Made by a program: the position numbers and the translations under genes. The notes under the pieces are model-generated. The model was not told the origin of the DNA, did not search any database, and saw nothing but the letters and a program-made list of their open reading frames with translations. This document shows, piece after piece, positions 12,501 through 27,500 of a stretch of DNA of 64,000 nucleotides. The stretch is from Mesodorylaimus sp. YZB2_4 (Eukaryota > Nematoda > Enoplea > Dorylaimida > Dorylaimidae): assembly GCA_030248295.1 (NCBI GenBank), contig JASANH010000938.1, positions 2,294,001 through 2,358,000 of the forward strand. The letters are read 5' to 3'. Every line of letters starts with the position of its first letter. Within the stretch, counting starts at the first letter, position 1.

Positions 12501-15500
12501 CGTCGTGACATCGTCATCACCCAATCTCGCTGGACGTTTTGATCGGCCGTCGTGCGCGGTCGTTTGTGCGCGCCTAGTATTTGGGAGATGGTCGACCATG
12601 CCGCGGGCTGGGTATAATGTATTACCTGGGCCAACAGAGACGATACGGAGGACTGCAGCGAAAGGCATGTCGCGTGTAACTATCATTTTTCATACCGAAA
12701 TCCGCTTAATTCTTGGCCGACGTGCCCGAGGAGGGGGTCGAGTGAGGTTACAAATGCCACCCGACTGCGCGACTCCTGAGTGTGGACCCGCGCCCTGTTG
12801 GCCGTGCATACCAGCAGCTGGCGGATAAGCTGGCCACGAACCGTGCCGAGACGCGTCGGCACGAATGAAGCTGGTCGTCGGATTGGAATAATTCATAAAA
12901 CTGGCCAGTTTGCCGACAAGACTTATGTTTGGGAGGGATGGGATTCTCCCCGAGGTCGCTCTAGTTTTTAGGCATGGGTGATAGATTTTTATTTTTATAC
13001 CTTAGTGACCGTTATAATTTTTGTTTGACGGCTGGATAAGTCGGCACCGGGGTACATGGTAAAAAATTGGGCCGGCGGTTGGGCTTACGGGTGCGTTCGT
13101 CGTGCTCACATTGGCTGGGCTCCTACGCGAGCATACTTGGCAGTTTAGGTACTGTTACGAAGCAGTTTGTATAAAGTTCGTCCTACCGGGCGCCTGCCTA
13201 CGACTCGTGTCGCGCTCGTCTAAAAAGTTGGCATTTTGGCTGTTATCTGTATTTGGATTAAGGTTTTTCGATAAAATGGCTGGACTGGGAACGGCTTGTT
13301 ACGTGTCTTCTGGTGGACTATAAGCGATGACTGGCGTATGGAATCGTTTATCATCGTTATTCTTCCATTGAATGCTGACGAATCTTAGTTTTTGTGGCGA
13401 CTGATTCGACAAGGGCGAAGAGACTTTTTCTTGAAGTTGGATTTATCTTGTTTGACTTTGATTTTGTTGTGAGCATGGATAACCGGGTGAAGATCGTGGT
13501 GAATGGAAACCATCATCATCAGACGACGTCGTTGTATTATCATTCAACGGATTACGCTTTACTCGATTCGCAGGATTCGAAAGGATTGGAAGAATATGAA
13601 CAGAATTTAGGCAAAAACAAAGGTTCGAGTGTTTGTTTCCTGTGGACATGTGTTGGAGGGAAGTGGGAATGTTGTGAATCAAGTCTGACAGTCATGCCTA
13701 TCTTTTGCGGGGAAACAATGTGTCAAGGACTGGTTTGCCTATGCGTCTCCCGCCTACCATCTGGTTTGTGCCGTCTAGGTTGCGTGTATGGCCTCTGACA
13801 TTAGCTGGCTTCAAAGTGGGGGGGGGTGAGTGTAGCGTGCACGTGACATTGGAATGGCTGGCTGCTTTGATATTGTAATCTGATATTGCAGATTTATCAA
13901 AGAGGTATCGCCCTCAGGAGATGTGCTGCATTGACATGTGCAGGGTTTGGTGAGACTGTAGGTCTGGCAAGGTTAGGAAGATATATAGGTAAACGATTGA
14001 TCAGTACAGAACTGTATTTTTTCTTTTTTTAGACGAACGAGATGCGATTCAAAAGAAGACGTTTACGAAATGGGTGAACAAACATTTGAAAAAGGTAAGT
14101 GCTAGCGAATTTTCTGCTGAAACCTTGAATTTTTTCCTCTCACGATTGCGTGTGGTCCGAGTGTGGCACGATTTGCGGGACTTAGTTGATAGAATAGAAT
14201 AAGGTCTTGTTATATTTTGGGGATGCAGCATTTACCACAGGCGTGTCATTTGGCTAGAGCTTCTGTTCTGTTGGCGGGCTCATGATGAATGGCGAAATGG
14301 CATCCCAGTAGTTCTAACCCTGGAGTGGTTGACGCTATGTTCATGGAGAGTGGTCTGCTGGGATGTTTTGACTAGTTTACTGTAAATACAAGTACGCGCC
14401 CTTTTTGTCTTGGATCTAGAAGAGTTTTTGGTCAGGAGGTTATTTTTGATGGGTACTTATTCCAAGATTCGGTCGTTTATCCTTTCCTGTGTCTCGTGCA
14501 CGAGGCGGTAGAGAGTATAGGGAAAAACTAAATTCCTGAGTATCGAATATTTGAGGGAGGTCGCGTGTTTTTATGAATGTTTTGGGGTCGTTCAGGTTTT
14601 ATGGCCAATTCAGAGGTTGGTTTCACGGGTGACGTAGCCGATCCACAATCATGGGCTGTGGTGTCGGTCGGCTTTTGAAAAGGCAAAGTTTATGGAAAAT
14701 TGTCTAGCAAATGACCGCACCTACTTGTTTAAATGATGTTTGAAAATTTGTGAACTTTGTTTTATTTTGTTTCAATGCAGCATTGGCGATACGCGCAGGT
14801 AATGTGACTGGTATTTACTGGTTTGAGGGGCAAAGAAGGTTGCATAAGAGGACAGGTACTAACATAGCAGATGTCACTGATCGTGCACCAGGTGGGAATG
14901 TCTATTTATCATTGGTAAACACCAAATCCAAAGCTTCTGATGCCTTATCTTCTGTTTGACGTGTTTACCAAGTATATACATTGGTGGTAAATCATGTATT
15001 GCTGTCAGAAGCAAACCAAATCATCTTTGATGTTCTTAAAAATATAGAAGCGGATTTGGGCCTACGAAGAGGATTGAGCGTGGAATGTGGGGCTAATATC
15101 ACAGCTGAGTCAAAGGTAATAGTGGTATTTGATGACACTGCTGCGTGATGGACTGCGTTGTAGTCATGTGTGGGCGAGGTGCTAATTTATGCAAATTTTC
15201 GGATTTTTTAATTTCAAGTTTTTGACGAAGAAACTGCTCCTAGATGATAAGCTGAAACAAAAAAAACGTTGAGGGAAATTGCTAGCGATAGTTAATTCGG
15301 TTTCTTCTATTCTTCAGCTTTAGGCAGCATCTGAAACTGGGGGGTCGCCTATGTGGCCTGCTCATTTTGGGAAATATTGGCCAATTTTTGAGCGGACCCT
15401 TCCCCTAGACTCATTGTCGGGCTAATCCTAAGTCTAGACCCCCCCCACCCCCCTGGTAGGAATCGAGCTGACGTGAGTCCAATCCAAGACCCCAGTCACG

Positions 15501-18500
15501 AAGCGAGTCTAGTCCAGGACACTCGCAGAAATGGAACTCTATCCTTCCTGAGACCGACCTTCAGTGCCAGACAGCCAGACTAGCTTGTGCCTTTGCTAGA
15601 AACCGCTATCACATGCGTGAGGCCTCTGTCTAATGTATATCGCTGCCTCGAAACCGTATGCAATTGCATGCAGTACGATCGCAAGGCTAAGCGGGGTTCA
15701 TTCAAGTTTGGAAAATCTGGAAGTCAGGGAGTCTGAAAAGTGTGTGGAAAAAGCCAGGAAACCAGGGAAAATTAGGAGTTTTTAGCCAAAATCGGAGAAA
15801 AACTGAAAAGTTGCATTTTGGGTTTAAAATTGTGAAAATTATTAGGGAAAATTTTAATTTTGCCTGGAAAATCAGGGAAAGCCGTTTTCCGCGCCTTATA
15901 TGAACCCTGTTGCGGAAAAAGTTTATGATAAAATGGATACCAAAAACTTGGTTTCATCTTCCTGGGCCGTCCTCCCCTTCCAAAAAATTGCAGACCACGT
16001 GGCCAGGGGCTAAGTTTCGGATGCTGCTTAGGAGTAGGGGTAAACATGATCACACTTTGGGTGAAGAAGGGGCTCCTGCTTTACCCTTCGTATTATGCCC
16101 AACCATGGAGTATCGGGATGCTTTTAGACGTGGGCAACTGGGTGATGGTCAGAGGACCTTGAGGGTACTGTACAATGGGGACTGCTTTCCGACGGACGGA
16201 CTGGAGAAAGGCAGACAAAGGCACTGTTGGACTGGGAGTAAACACCATCGACTGTGTTGCAGATGCCACGATGTAATTGACTTTCTTGAGCGACTGCACT
16301 GTAATGACTAGAGCAGGCAGATGTGCATAGATCAAGCTACTGCCAGGTGCATACAAAGGGGGTGATTCAACAGCAAAGCAGTAAATCAATTGAAGACTTT
16401 GTGTTTTTGGCAGACATATTTGAGGACATATCGTTGCTGCGCCTGCTATAGTTGCACAATGAATGGGTCGCCGAGTGTAAGTGAATGGGTGTTAGCAGTG
16501 AGTGGTGCCTGCTGACTATGCTCGATGTATTTTAAGTTCAGTTTTTGTGCCTGTACCAGAGTAGCGAGGTTTATGGCCGTGTGCATGAATGCAGTTATGA
16601 AATATGCTTCGGGCAGTTGGGGCACCTTTTTTGAGTCGCGCAGACATTGTATTTGGTTTTGTCACGTCCCATTTCTCCACTTCCTTGCGCTTTATGCAGT
16701 GAGTTTTGAATGGTGGGTTTTGTAAATTGTTTCTCTTTTTCAGGCTGGAAAGAATGTAGAGGATTTATTCATACATCTACAAGACGGTCATAATCTGATT
16801 TCCTTATTGGAAGTACTCAGTGGGGAAAGTTTGGTAAGAATGTTTACACTTTTTATGAAGTTGGTTTTGTGAGTTTTGTATTTCGTCTAATTTTAGAAGC
16901 GTGAAAAGGGTCGCATGCGAATACACCGACTGCAGAATGTACAAACTTGTCTGGACTTCCTCGACAGTAAAAACGTAAGTACTCAAATGACGAGTGGATC
17001 GAGGGCCCGTTTGCGTTTCTTGAGTGCGTCAAGTGCGCAACGGCTTCCTCGGCCGGGTTTGCCGAGCTTATAGAACGGATTCTGGAAGCTGTGTGTGAAC
17101 ACTAAGGAGTACATATTTCACAAATATTTGCTAAAAATATTCGTGCTGATAATGTTCGCACCTTGTGATCCGAAAGAATAGATTAGGAGTTGGACTGCGT
17201 TTTGACAGGTGTGGTGTGACTGACATGAGAAGAGCTGAGGTCAGATTCGAGTTAGAGGGACTGTGTGATAGCTGGAGCTTGTGGAGGGATCGTGCTTGTG
17301 AGATGACTGGTGATGGGGAAGGTAGTGGGGGAGGGTTGTGATGGGAGTGGGAACAAAGTAGGAATAAGAGCACTCAGATTTGTACTCTTGTTTCAGGTGA
17401 AGCTAGTCAATATCCAAGCCTCGGACATTGTGGATGGAAACCCGAAATTGACGTTGGGTTTGATCTGGAGTATTATCCTACACTTCCAGGTGAGAATGTG
17501 GGATTCGTCGAGAGTAGTCGATCGTTTGTTGAGTTTTGTAGTTTTAGTTGCATTTTTTGGCTGTTGTGGGGGAATAGTATCGTTTGTGGGTGTTGTGAGG
17601 AGGGGAAGGGAATACGAGCACATTTGATGGTTTTTGCATTCGATTTACGTTCGACTCGAATCGGCTTAGTTTTCGTTTGGCGCGAATGTTGGCTAGGTGA
17701 GCTTAGGGGAAAATTACAAATGAAACTGTCCTCGGTCGAGTGCTTGAGATAATTTCGGCCACTTTTAGAAGGCTTTTTATTCTGAATCTTTTTTTGACCG
17801 TGATGTGGGGGTGGGGGGACGAATTTTGCTCGTCATTGTTTGATGGCTTGTTCGCTTAGGCGCTTGTGAATGTCGTGGTGTTTCGTTTGTAGAAGAGAAG
17901 GCCTAGTAGAATGTGGGGTGGGTGGGCGGGGAGCTACAGTACATGAGCGTTTCGATATAAAGCTGTCCAATGAAAAATGGTCGGTTATGTTTCTGTTGAA
18001 ACACAATTTTGGGGGACTAGGAGCGAGGTAGGCGTGTTTATTCAGGCATTCAACATATTCATCATAGCGTTGGCACTTTCTGCATCAGATCACCTTTTCC
18101 ACCTGAAAATGATGGCAAAACTGTCAAATTTTCAGAACGGCATTCCGTGAATAGTTTTCACGGGCTGTCCGTATTGTTCTATCGAGTGCGTAGCCTGGGG
18201 CGAGAAAACGAGGTGACTAAGAGGACTGGTGCATTGGTTAGGAGACGAGGTACTTATTTGATTTGTTTCGGCAGATTAGGTTTTTCGCAAATGGAATGCA
18301 TAAAACGTAGAAAACAGATTATCTTGTAAAATTACTGTTGCGACTCGGTTTGTGTAATTTGTGTGACTTGTAGAATGGACTGTGGCGGCGGGTGGGGGGG
18401 GGGGGGAGTAAATTGCGTAGAGGCTGTACTAGAAAGTACCTGAGTTTTAAATGGCAAAAAGAATGCAGTAAACGCTCGAATCTCTGGGCCTAGTGCTGGG

Positions 18501-21500
18501 TCTTTGCTTAGAGATAACTGCGTCATTGTCGTTATCATCAGTTTGCTTTGGCGGGAAGTTGGAATGTGGTGCAGGGAGCGTTGGATAGGCAGAGGCATGA
18601 TACGCGTACGCACGATGTTTATACTGCGATGGTGTGAGAAGGAAGCACTCTCATATTTTACTCAGTGTCTAGACAGAAAGATCTGTCAATAGCAATTCTT
18701 TTGGTTTGTGTAATGCATAAAACTATTCACGCGAAAGATTGCAAAAGAAAAAGTGAAACATGGAGCGCAGCTGTTTCGCGGGGCGAGCGATTTGGTTTCA
18801 TCGATTCGAGGTTGGCCAGCTTTGTTTAAGGGCATGCGATCAATGTGCATGCCGTAGGGCTTGAACCGAATTGCGCCTCTGGCACGAATCGATCGAACGG
18901 GGGTTGGTTTAGTCGAAGTTGAATGCTCGCAAAATAATGTTGGCTGTTCTAAGCTAATGCGCACTGGTACATCACATGCTGGTGTTAGAAGTGGCAATGT
19001 TTCCCACCCATGGCCTACTCGTTGTGCGTGTGCTGGGCAGTAGTTTTTTCTCGCTAATGATAACCGTGGAGACGTCTTCTAGGAATCAATGTTTTGAGCC
19101 TGGCTTCTCTGTCGTGCACAGTTTGGGTTCGGTCTGATGCAGGGCGCTCGGTGCTTCCGGCGCCGGCGGGACGTTGTTAGCCAGCAAACGTGTCTTCAGC
19201 TGATGACGTTTCGTTGGTGTAAGCGGGCGATGGTGAATGGTGTAAGCTGAGTGAGCAATACAAGCTTGTGAGCTTTGAAGGGGAAAGAGCGTTTATGCTT
19301 CGTCATCTGATCGTTTGGAGAGCTTACGTGTTTTTGGTTTCCGGGTCGCACTATACGTTGAAGCAGGTTGGACGAGGAGGAGGCATATTATTTATTATGA
19401 GTCCAGCCGGGGCGAGGCCCGGCCAGTGTGGCATTTTAATAGGAACTGGTTTATCAGCGTCGTGTTGGAGAATAGTTGTAGTAGCTGGCAACCTGGTGAC
19501 AGCCATCCTAGTGGTCGGTATTTTCGCGTCGACGGCAGCAGCGACCTTCGACGGAGTCGAGGCGGTGTCGGTGCGTAATATTGAGAGTAGAGGCGACGAC
19601 GGCGACGCTGGCAGATTAGGAGACGAAAGGGATAGACGTGAAGAGGAGGTGGAGGAGTGTGGTGCAAGTGAAGATGAAAAATGCACCATTCGGCAGCCTC
19701 GCGCGCCATTAGACTGTACGAGTAGTCGACATAGGACAGAACCAGTATCGACGGCGGCGTCGTCTCTTGTGCCAGAGCGTTTTGAAGAGAACAACGACGA
19801 CGACTATTACTATTACAGAAGGACGCACAACTGTCCAACCGCCAGTGTTTTGGAACACGTCGTCAGAGGAGGCGGTTGCTCGTTGTTTTCGTGCGATTGG
19901 TACACACCACGTTTTGTTGCCTTTTTATTGGCGGCTTGGTTATTGATCGCGGCGGCGATCGTGCTAACGGCTCGGATCATGTACAAGATTTTGAAGAGCT
20001 ACAGCAAAAAGGCCGAGCGGAAGCACGAGGTGACTCGGGGAGCTACTTCGTCGTCGGTGGCCTCCACAGAAGTGTCAGTGAATGGCAGTGGCAGGCAACA
20101 GCAGCAGCAGCAATTGGAGGTGGTCAGGGCAGAACGGTATGGCAATGGGAACGGAGCCATCGTGCCTGCTCACGGCGATGATGGCCTGGCATTGACCTAC
20201 ATCCAAGGCGGTGTCGGAGGCGCCTATTCGGAAAGCTCATCGTTCGAGTCGCGTGAGCACTACGAGCGAAGGCTGCAGAGAGTGAAGCGATCTAGGAGTG
20301 ATCGCGATCGTGCCGCGGCCAGTCGACGATCAACCGAGCGTACTATCGAGAAGCGCCCAATCAAAGTAAATCCTAGGATTGGGCCTGTTCCATTGTGGAC
20401 AATGATGCGATGCGGACTGGGAATCGGGGTCTCGTGCTTCCGAATCTGCAGGCCAAGCTGCTCGGGAGGGCATATCAGAATCTGTTTACACAATACTAGG
20501 TCAATAACCAGGTTCAAGTGGGCTAAACGCAGTGTGTGCGTGATCGGCCTAAAGTAGCGCACTTCGCACGAGTGTAGGTAAAGCATTGTGCAGTGACCCT
20601 GGACTGGACTAGAATGTGGACGTGGCATATAAGTCTAGTAACAGCCTGTCCTGTTAGTTTTTTTGGTTTTTTGTTGGCGCAACCCAGAAAGACCTGGTTT
20701 TTTAAAGTCGGCAAAGTTCTTTAAGGCTGCGCACTTTGCAGAATGAGACCAAATTCTCGCTAATGACACGTGTAATTGGTGTGACAAGGATTGTGGGCGG
20801 CCGTGCTGTTCTTGACGACCATTTAGAGAAACCAGCCGTTGAGGGGACGGTTGATTCGGGGTTGTACATTTTGGAATAAATTTGTAGGAAAAGAGAGTTT
20901 TTACAAGTGCCGAGGAAGGGGCTTAGGGTGATTGCAATAGTGCCTAGTCGAAAAACCCGGATAGTGTGCATAAGGGTGCCGGATTGGACACGTTTTCTGC
21001 TCTAGTTTGTACATTGGTATCGGGAGGCAGCCTTTGTTATCACCCGTGCCATGATGAATTCGTTTACGTGCCCGGACACTTTGGATACAACTTCATTCAA
21101 CAACATCTCGAGTGCCTACAATAGGTTAACCGCGGCCGACCGATTTGAAGAAAGGAGAAACTGGCGTGTGGTGACTACCTAATCTTGCAATTTTCGAGCG
21201 TCTAACCCCCTTGGACGGATGCAAAAATCCTTCACCCGGTTCTGGAGAGTAGTCATAGTGAAGTTATGTGCCCCCCTTGAAGAACGCATGGTCTAGGACT
21301 CGTCGCAGTCCAACCCAACGTCCTTTGCTGTACAGTTCAGGTTTACTATGTAGGACAAGATTTTTACCGGTCTAGTGCGTTAGCCGTAAAAATGCTCGTG
21401 TGTGATACATAGGTTGTCTAGGCGAGAAGGGAAATCTTGGTAATATAAGTGTAGGCAAAGGGGACGCTTTTAGGAGGCGTGCGTAATTGTAAAAGATGGC

Positions 21501-24500
21501 ATTGGTTGATAGGAAAGTTGATGGGACGGGGTTTATTTTGACGAATCTTTCTGCGTACGGGGCCCGCATTGTGGACGACTGACTCAGCGCCTTTTAGCAA
21601 AACTGGATATTTGTTGAAGCGTGACTGGCCCGTTATGACCTTAAGTAGAAAGTTTTTTGGTAGTTGTGAGAATAGGAAATGTTTGTGGGACACCATGATC
21701 AAAGTGGTGGAAGAGTCGTCGTGAATTCCAAGGACGTGAAGACGATGATGACAGGGGGCGTCGACCCCTCGCTGCACACCAGCCAACTTATTCGCCGTTC
21801 GCATCTATGTTGTCTCGATGTGTGGCCTTTGCGAGAAACATCTCAATTGCTTTGAGAGCCAAAAAATGCGCGCAATGACAATCTTGCAGAAAATAGGATA
21901 TAAATGAGGGGAGGGGAGTGCACGTAAGCAATGGAATTAGGGAGGTGGGCTAAAAGTTTTGGTGAGGGGAGGTGTTTTATGTTGATTTCCTAAAAGTGAC
22001 TGTGTGGGGTGTCAGCGCGTGTCTAACCTGATCTTACAATTTGCAGGTATCGGAGATCACTCGCGAAGAAGAGAGCGGTCTGACAGCCAAGGATGCGTTG
22101 ATGCAATGGGCTCGACGGGTTACGGAAGGCTATCCCGGTGTGAACGTGCGCGACTTGACTGGCTCGTGGCGGGATGGTTTGGCATTCAATGCCATTCTGC
22201 ACAAATATCGGTATGCAAGTATGATTTACGAGGGTGGACGAGATAATCAGTTTTGCTTTCAGGCCGGACTTGATCAATTGGCGCGAGGTGCGAAGTCGAA
22301 TGAACACTCGCCAGAGATTGGATCATGCCTTTGGATTGGCGGAACGCGAGTTTGGCGTCACCAGGTTGCTGGATCCGGAAGGTATGGACAGATTGGAATG
22401 CGTGCGTGGTCAGACATGGCCCCGTTTCAGATGTGGAGGTGCAAGCTCCGGACGAGAGATCGATGATGACATACATATCGACCTTGTACGATGCTTTGCC
22501 CGATCGTCCAGCGGCCGAAAAGGTAAGATTAGTTCATTTGGCCTGGGACAGCGAAGGTTGAAAAGGAATGGGTTTGTAGTACGATCGCGATATAAACGAA
22601 TATCGATTGGCGGCTCGTGAATTTCTTCAATGGGTTCTTCGGACCACTCGTACGATGCAAGATCGTTCACTTCCGTTTCACGCTACGGAGCTCAAGGTAT
22701 AATTCGTAGCTCCCAGGCTAGTTTTATGACATTCAGGAATATGATGGTCGTTTTCAGCAATTGCTCAACGAAATAGAGCGGTTCAAAGCCAGCGAGCTTC
22801 AGCCGCGCCTTCGCGAGAAACAACATTTGGAACAAATTTATTTGGAATTGGAGGTGGGTAATATTTGTGTTGTGGTGGGGATTGAATTTTGATGAGAATT
22901 TTTCGCAGAATCTATTCGGAGATACGGCCTTTATGCGTGCCATCGAGGATGACCTAACGGCCATCAGCTTAGATCGAGCTTGGAATCAATTACTGGCTGC
23001 GATTAGTGAACGGGAACAACTGATTTTGGAAAGGCATGGACTGCAGGGAACTGCGCAAGACATATCTCGTCGTTTACTTCAAGATATCAACGTGACGAAT
23101 GAGAAGTTAGATGTGATTCTAACCCGTATTGAGGAAACGGAGTCGCGTTCGCGCGTCACTTCGCCCCGTCAATTGAAAGATACCTTCGATAGCATAATAT
23201 ATGATTTGAATTTATTGGAAGCACCGATCGATGGATTTTTTCGAGACGTAGAAACTTTGAAATCGACTCGTCATCCGCAAGCGAACGAATTTTATAAACA
23301 GTAAGAGTGGAATGAGAAGGGTTGTTTGGGATTGATAAAGTATGTCATTGCAGAATATTTGGCCTCCATCAACGTCGTATTGCCTACTTGGAACGATGCG
23401 GTGTCATTGTTGGCGCCGATGGCAAAGTCGTGTCGATAAGAAGCGATTTTTACATGAGCGAAGAATATTTCCACAGTCGAGAGACTTTGTTTAAGACGGC
23501 CGAAGAATCGATCGAATGGGTGGATAGGAAATTGGTAAGTGTCGAGTGACTGGGTTAGTGACGGGGAAGAAATCAATGTTGGGTTTTTCAGAAATTATTA
23601 TCTGAAATGCCTTTTGTGGAAGATTTGAAAGTGTTGGAAGATAATATGGAGAAGCACAAATTAGAGCACCGTGATATCATGGATTTCCGTGTCAAAGTGG
23701 ACCAATGCATCGCGCATCAGGCTAAGATATCGGCTGAAGATTCGGGCCCGTATTGCGACCTGCTGCATACTTTGGAAGAAGCGTATGCCCAGTTGAGGGT
23801 AAGTGAAAATGGACTCGGCTCGAATTTTGCAAGAGATTATGCCGTGGCAATGGTTGTAGGAATTGTCGACTGGCCGTGTTTTGGACCTGGACTCGTTGAT
23901 CGCATTCATTCGGGCCGCCCAAATCGAATTGTATTGGATCAGCGAGCGGGAAGATTTGGAAGTGTCGAGGAATTGGTCGGACGTCAGCCAATTGGATTTG
24001 CCCATGTTGCAAAACTATTATAAGCAGCTGATGCACGAAATTGAACTACGCGAAGAGCAGTTCAATGCTGTGCATAATCAAGGGGCGGCTTTGATCAATC
24101 AAGGACATCCAGCTGTTTACGTGATTGAGGTATGAGGTGCGTATGGCTGGTTTAAAATGTGCTTGAATATATGCCCGTTGTAGGCGTACTTGACGACTAT
24201 GCAAGCCCAGTGGGACTGGTTATTGTCGCTGACACAGTGTTTGGAAGTTCACTTGCAGGATGCGCTGAATATGCAACAGGTGGGTGTTGTTTAGTGTGTT
24301 AGGGGTAGGCATTGGTGATAGTGTGCTCGTTTCAGTTCGTGGAGGACGCACAGAACTGCGAGCAATGGATGGAGAAGCAAATGCAGTTGATCAGCACTCA
24401 CTACGATCGTGGTGATTTCTCATTGGATGAAGGCGAGCGTCTATTAAGGGAGCTGGAGGAAATTCGAGAAATGCTGGATCGTTACCACGATATTCTGTTG

Positions 24501-27500
24501 TCGTTGATCGAACGGTCGCGTATCATTTCGCCTTTGTGGCAACGCGGAGAACGTATCCTTCGTCCGTTGCCCGTTGGTGCGCTGTGCAATTATCAGGAAA
24601 GAAATGTGGGTTTGATTTGTCCTTGGAGTCGATGAGTATTGTAGATATCGTATCACTTTTAGATCACTATAAGGAAGAACGACGAGTGCACGTTGGTGGA
24701 TAACTCGGACATGGTAAAATGGCTGGTGCGTACCCCGGAAGGAGTGGAGGGTGAAGTGCCTTCGGTCGTGTTTCGCTTACCGCCACCCGACGAGCGCCTG
24801 TTGTCGTTCTTGCAACGTCTGCAAGCTCAGTTTGATCGATTGCGCCGTTCTTGGACGGAGAGGCAAAGAATGGTTCGGTTCACCATGATTCTGAACACCA
24901 TGCGAACGATTCGAGCCTGGGATTTGAAACAGGTATTTTAACCCAAATTTGGAATTAGCTTGGGTGCTTATTTTGACGGGATCGATTTGTTTGCAGTTTA
25001 TGGCGTTGGATCCGCAACAACGCGAAGCCATTATCAAGGCGCTTAATGACGATACGAATAAGCTGCTGTCCGAACTGGACCCGAACGACCCGTTGGCGTT
25101 GCGCCTACGAGACGAATTGCGTCTGACGAACGAACATTTCTATAAGCTGCTACAGGCCGCGCAGCGTGGACCCGAACCGGAATTGTCGGATAAATTTGAT
25201 GAAAAGATTATGTTATTGTTGCAACGATTGGAAGAGGCTTGGCGAAACTTGAACGATCGCGTGTCCTTGCCCTTGCCGCGCGATATCGACGTGTGGGAGA
25301 AGCAGATTCATGAACACAAGGTGAGAACTATTGGCACGATCCGCGGGGAGGATGGAGTTTTGATTTGGGTGCTTTCGTTTTAGGCATTCGAAGATTCATT
25401 GCAAGGCCTGGACAGTGACGTGTCGATGGTGCAAGAGTTGTTCAGACAACTGAACGAGCCGTCGCCTATGCAGCGGGCACGCATGGACCAGTTGCTGGGA
25501 CGATGGGAGGATTTGTGGGATCTATCGCGCATGTTTGCGGAGAGGTAGGGCAGCTTGGTCACAGTGGGTCAGAAGGAAGTGGGTGTAACCCTTGTTGCTT
25601 GCAGATTAAAGGCATTGGAACTGGTGTTGAACGGCTTGTCGGAAGCGTCGCAGATCGTGGCTGAGCACGAAATCACTTTGGCCTCATTCATCACCATGCC
25701 CGCTCGCTTGGATGAATTGCGAGCTGTGCATTCCCAACTTTTGGTAACGAAGAGAGAATTAAAGGAGTGTTTCACAAATAATGTGTGATTTTTGTAGGAA
25801 ATTCAATTGATTTTACAACAGCAACAGCCTATCATGGATGACTTGGCCACCAATGTTGGTCATTTGCGCCAGCACGTTGCTCGTACCCGGTTCAATGTGG
25901 CTGATCATCCTGATGTCGATCGATTGGAAGATGAAGTGCAGCGTGTGACTGTGCGTTGGGAAAACATATGCATGCAAGTTATCGAAAGGTAGGATCCCCT
26001 TTGATGGGTTAGGAACGAGGTTCTTGACGATGTCTTATTTTAGACTCAAGTCGGCCGAACTATCGCTGCAAAGCCTGATGATTTATCGTTCCGCCTACGA
26101 GAATGAAGTGACTTGGCTCGATCGTGTGGAGGCCACGATTCGTCAGTTGCGAAACCCAGAAGATTTACGGCCTGAAGAATATCAAGAGCATCTGGATATT
26201 TTGTTGGTAAGTGGGCCTTTTGCTGGAGAATTCAGGGGTTTATATGATCCCATGATAATCGTGATGTATCCCGTTTCAGGCCGAATACGCTCATTTGAAT
26301 GAGCGAACTCAGGCTATGGAAAATGTGAACTTGGAAGGCGGAAAGTATATTCGTGACGCAAGGGTAAGGGAGATGCGAAGTCCTGATGTGCATCGTTTGA
26401 TTTGCGTTCTTATTTGCAGGTCTACGATATTCGCTTGTCGCAGTACAAGGACATACTGGAGGAGGTGCACAAAGGCATCGATTCTCTAATTCGACGAACG
26501 ACGCCTCCTCCGACTCCTGGCGCTGACGTCGTGGCAAAAGAATTGGACGAATTGAATAAACGGTTCGCTCAATTGTCCTCCTTCATTTATCAACGACGAA
26601 ATGATTTGCAATTGCTGATGCAAAAGTATCAACAGAAGCAATTGGTATGAATCGATTTTTTATTTCCACACTTGCAATGCAATGCTTCACTGGCTAAGAA
26701 AACATGCGTATGACAGAACAAGCAGCGTAGCAAGTAGGGTGTGCTAGGACACGACTCTGAAGTCGTTAACTGAGGACATGAGGAGCTGTGTGGACGGCAC
26801 CCACGTGTGGTCTTTAATATTGTGTTATTTGCAAGTTTGAGTTGAGTTGGATTGCATTAGGGAGGAAATTTTGGGATTTTGTTTATTCTGATCAAAGATT
26901 GATCGAAATTGGACCAAAACTGAAATTTAGTACGCTTAATTGGACCTGCATGGATATTGTGATAAGTTTTAGTTCTTATTCTGCATATAAATAGCCCTTA
27001 GTAGTTTGTAAAATGCTTATCTACAGTACACTGCTAGTAGAAATGGCAAAATTTTTAGTTCGCTTAACCTGAAATAGTCGTTTTTGCTTTTTGCACGAGT
27101 GGAGAAATAGTTGTGTGCAGTCAGGTCCAAATCATATTTTTGCATGAGTGTTCAGTTCTTTTAAAGTTATTTAGGAATGCATATATAATTTAAAGTCGTT
27201 TTGTGAGCGAGCATTGTGAGAATGGTGCAGTTTTTCCTAGGCCTTATTCAGAAACATAGTTTTGCATGCTTTTTTTAACATTCACCCAGCATTATTTTTT
27301 CGCATGAATTCGCTTCGCTTTTACGCTTGCTGCTTGGCTTTTATGACACGACATAGCATGGCATGGCATCGCCTGGCTCGCTCGGCTTGCTTTGTGTGTT
27401 GTGTTGTGTGCACCGTACAGGAGAGGCAGAATAGAAGGCAAGATGCAGTGCAGTGAAGACTTGTACACGAAGTAACCACATCGCACAGCAGATGATTCAT

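Larger units (their letters stand above)
9503..14032. other. First intron of the long spectraplakin isoform
   Basis: This 4.5-kb intron holds the two alternative-first-exon candidates described separately. It also has several modest minus-strand open frames (for example an ATG frame from 12896 with [14 protein letters not shown] and one from 11870 starting [12 protein letters not shown]) that look somewhat protein-like but lack convincing splice partners. A pyrimidine-rich tract lies near 10045-10085. I could not establish a nested gene. Confidence 0.4.

Noticed and set aside
11708-12896. Possible minus-strand nested gene in the first spectraplakin intron
   Set aside because: Some stretches look protein-like ([26 protein letters not shown]), but no chain of matching splice sites and phases could be built.
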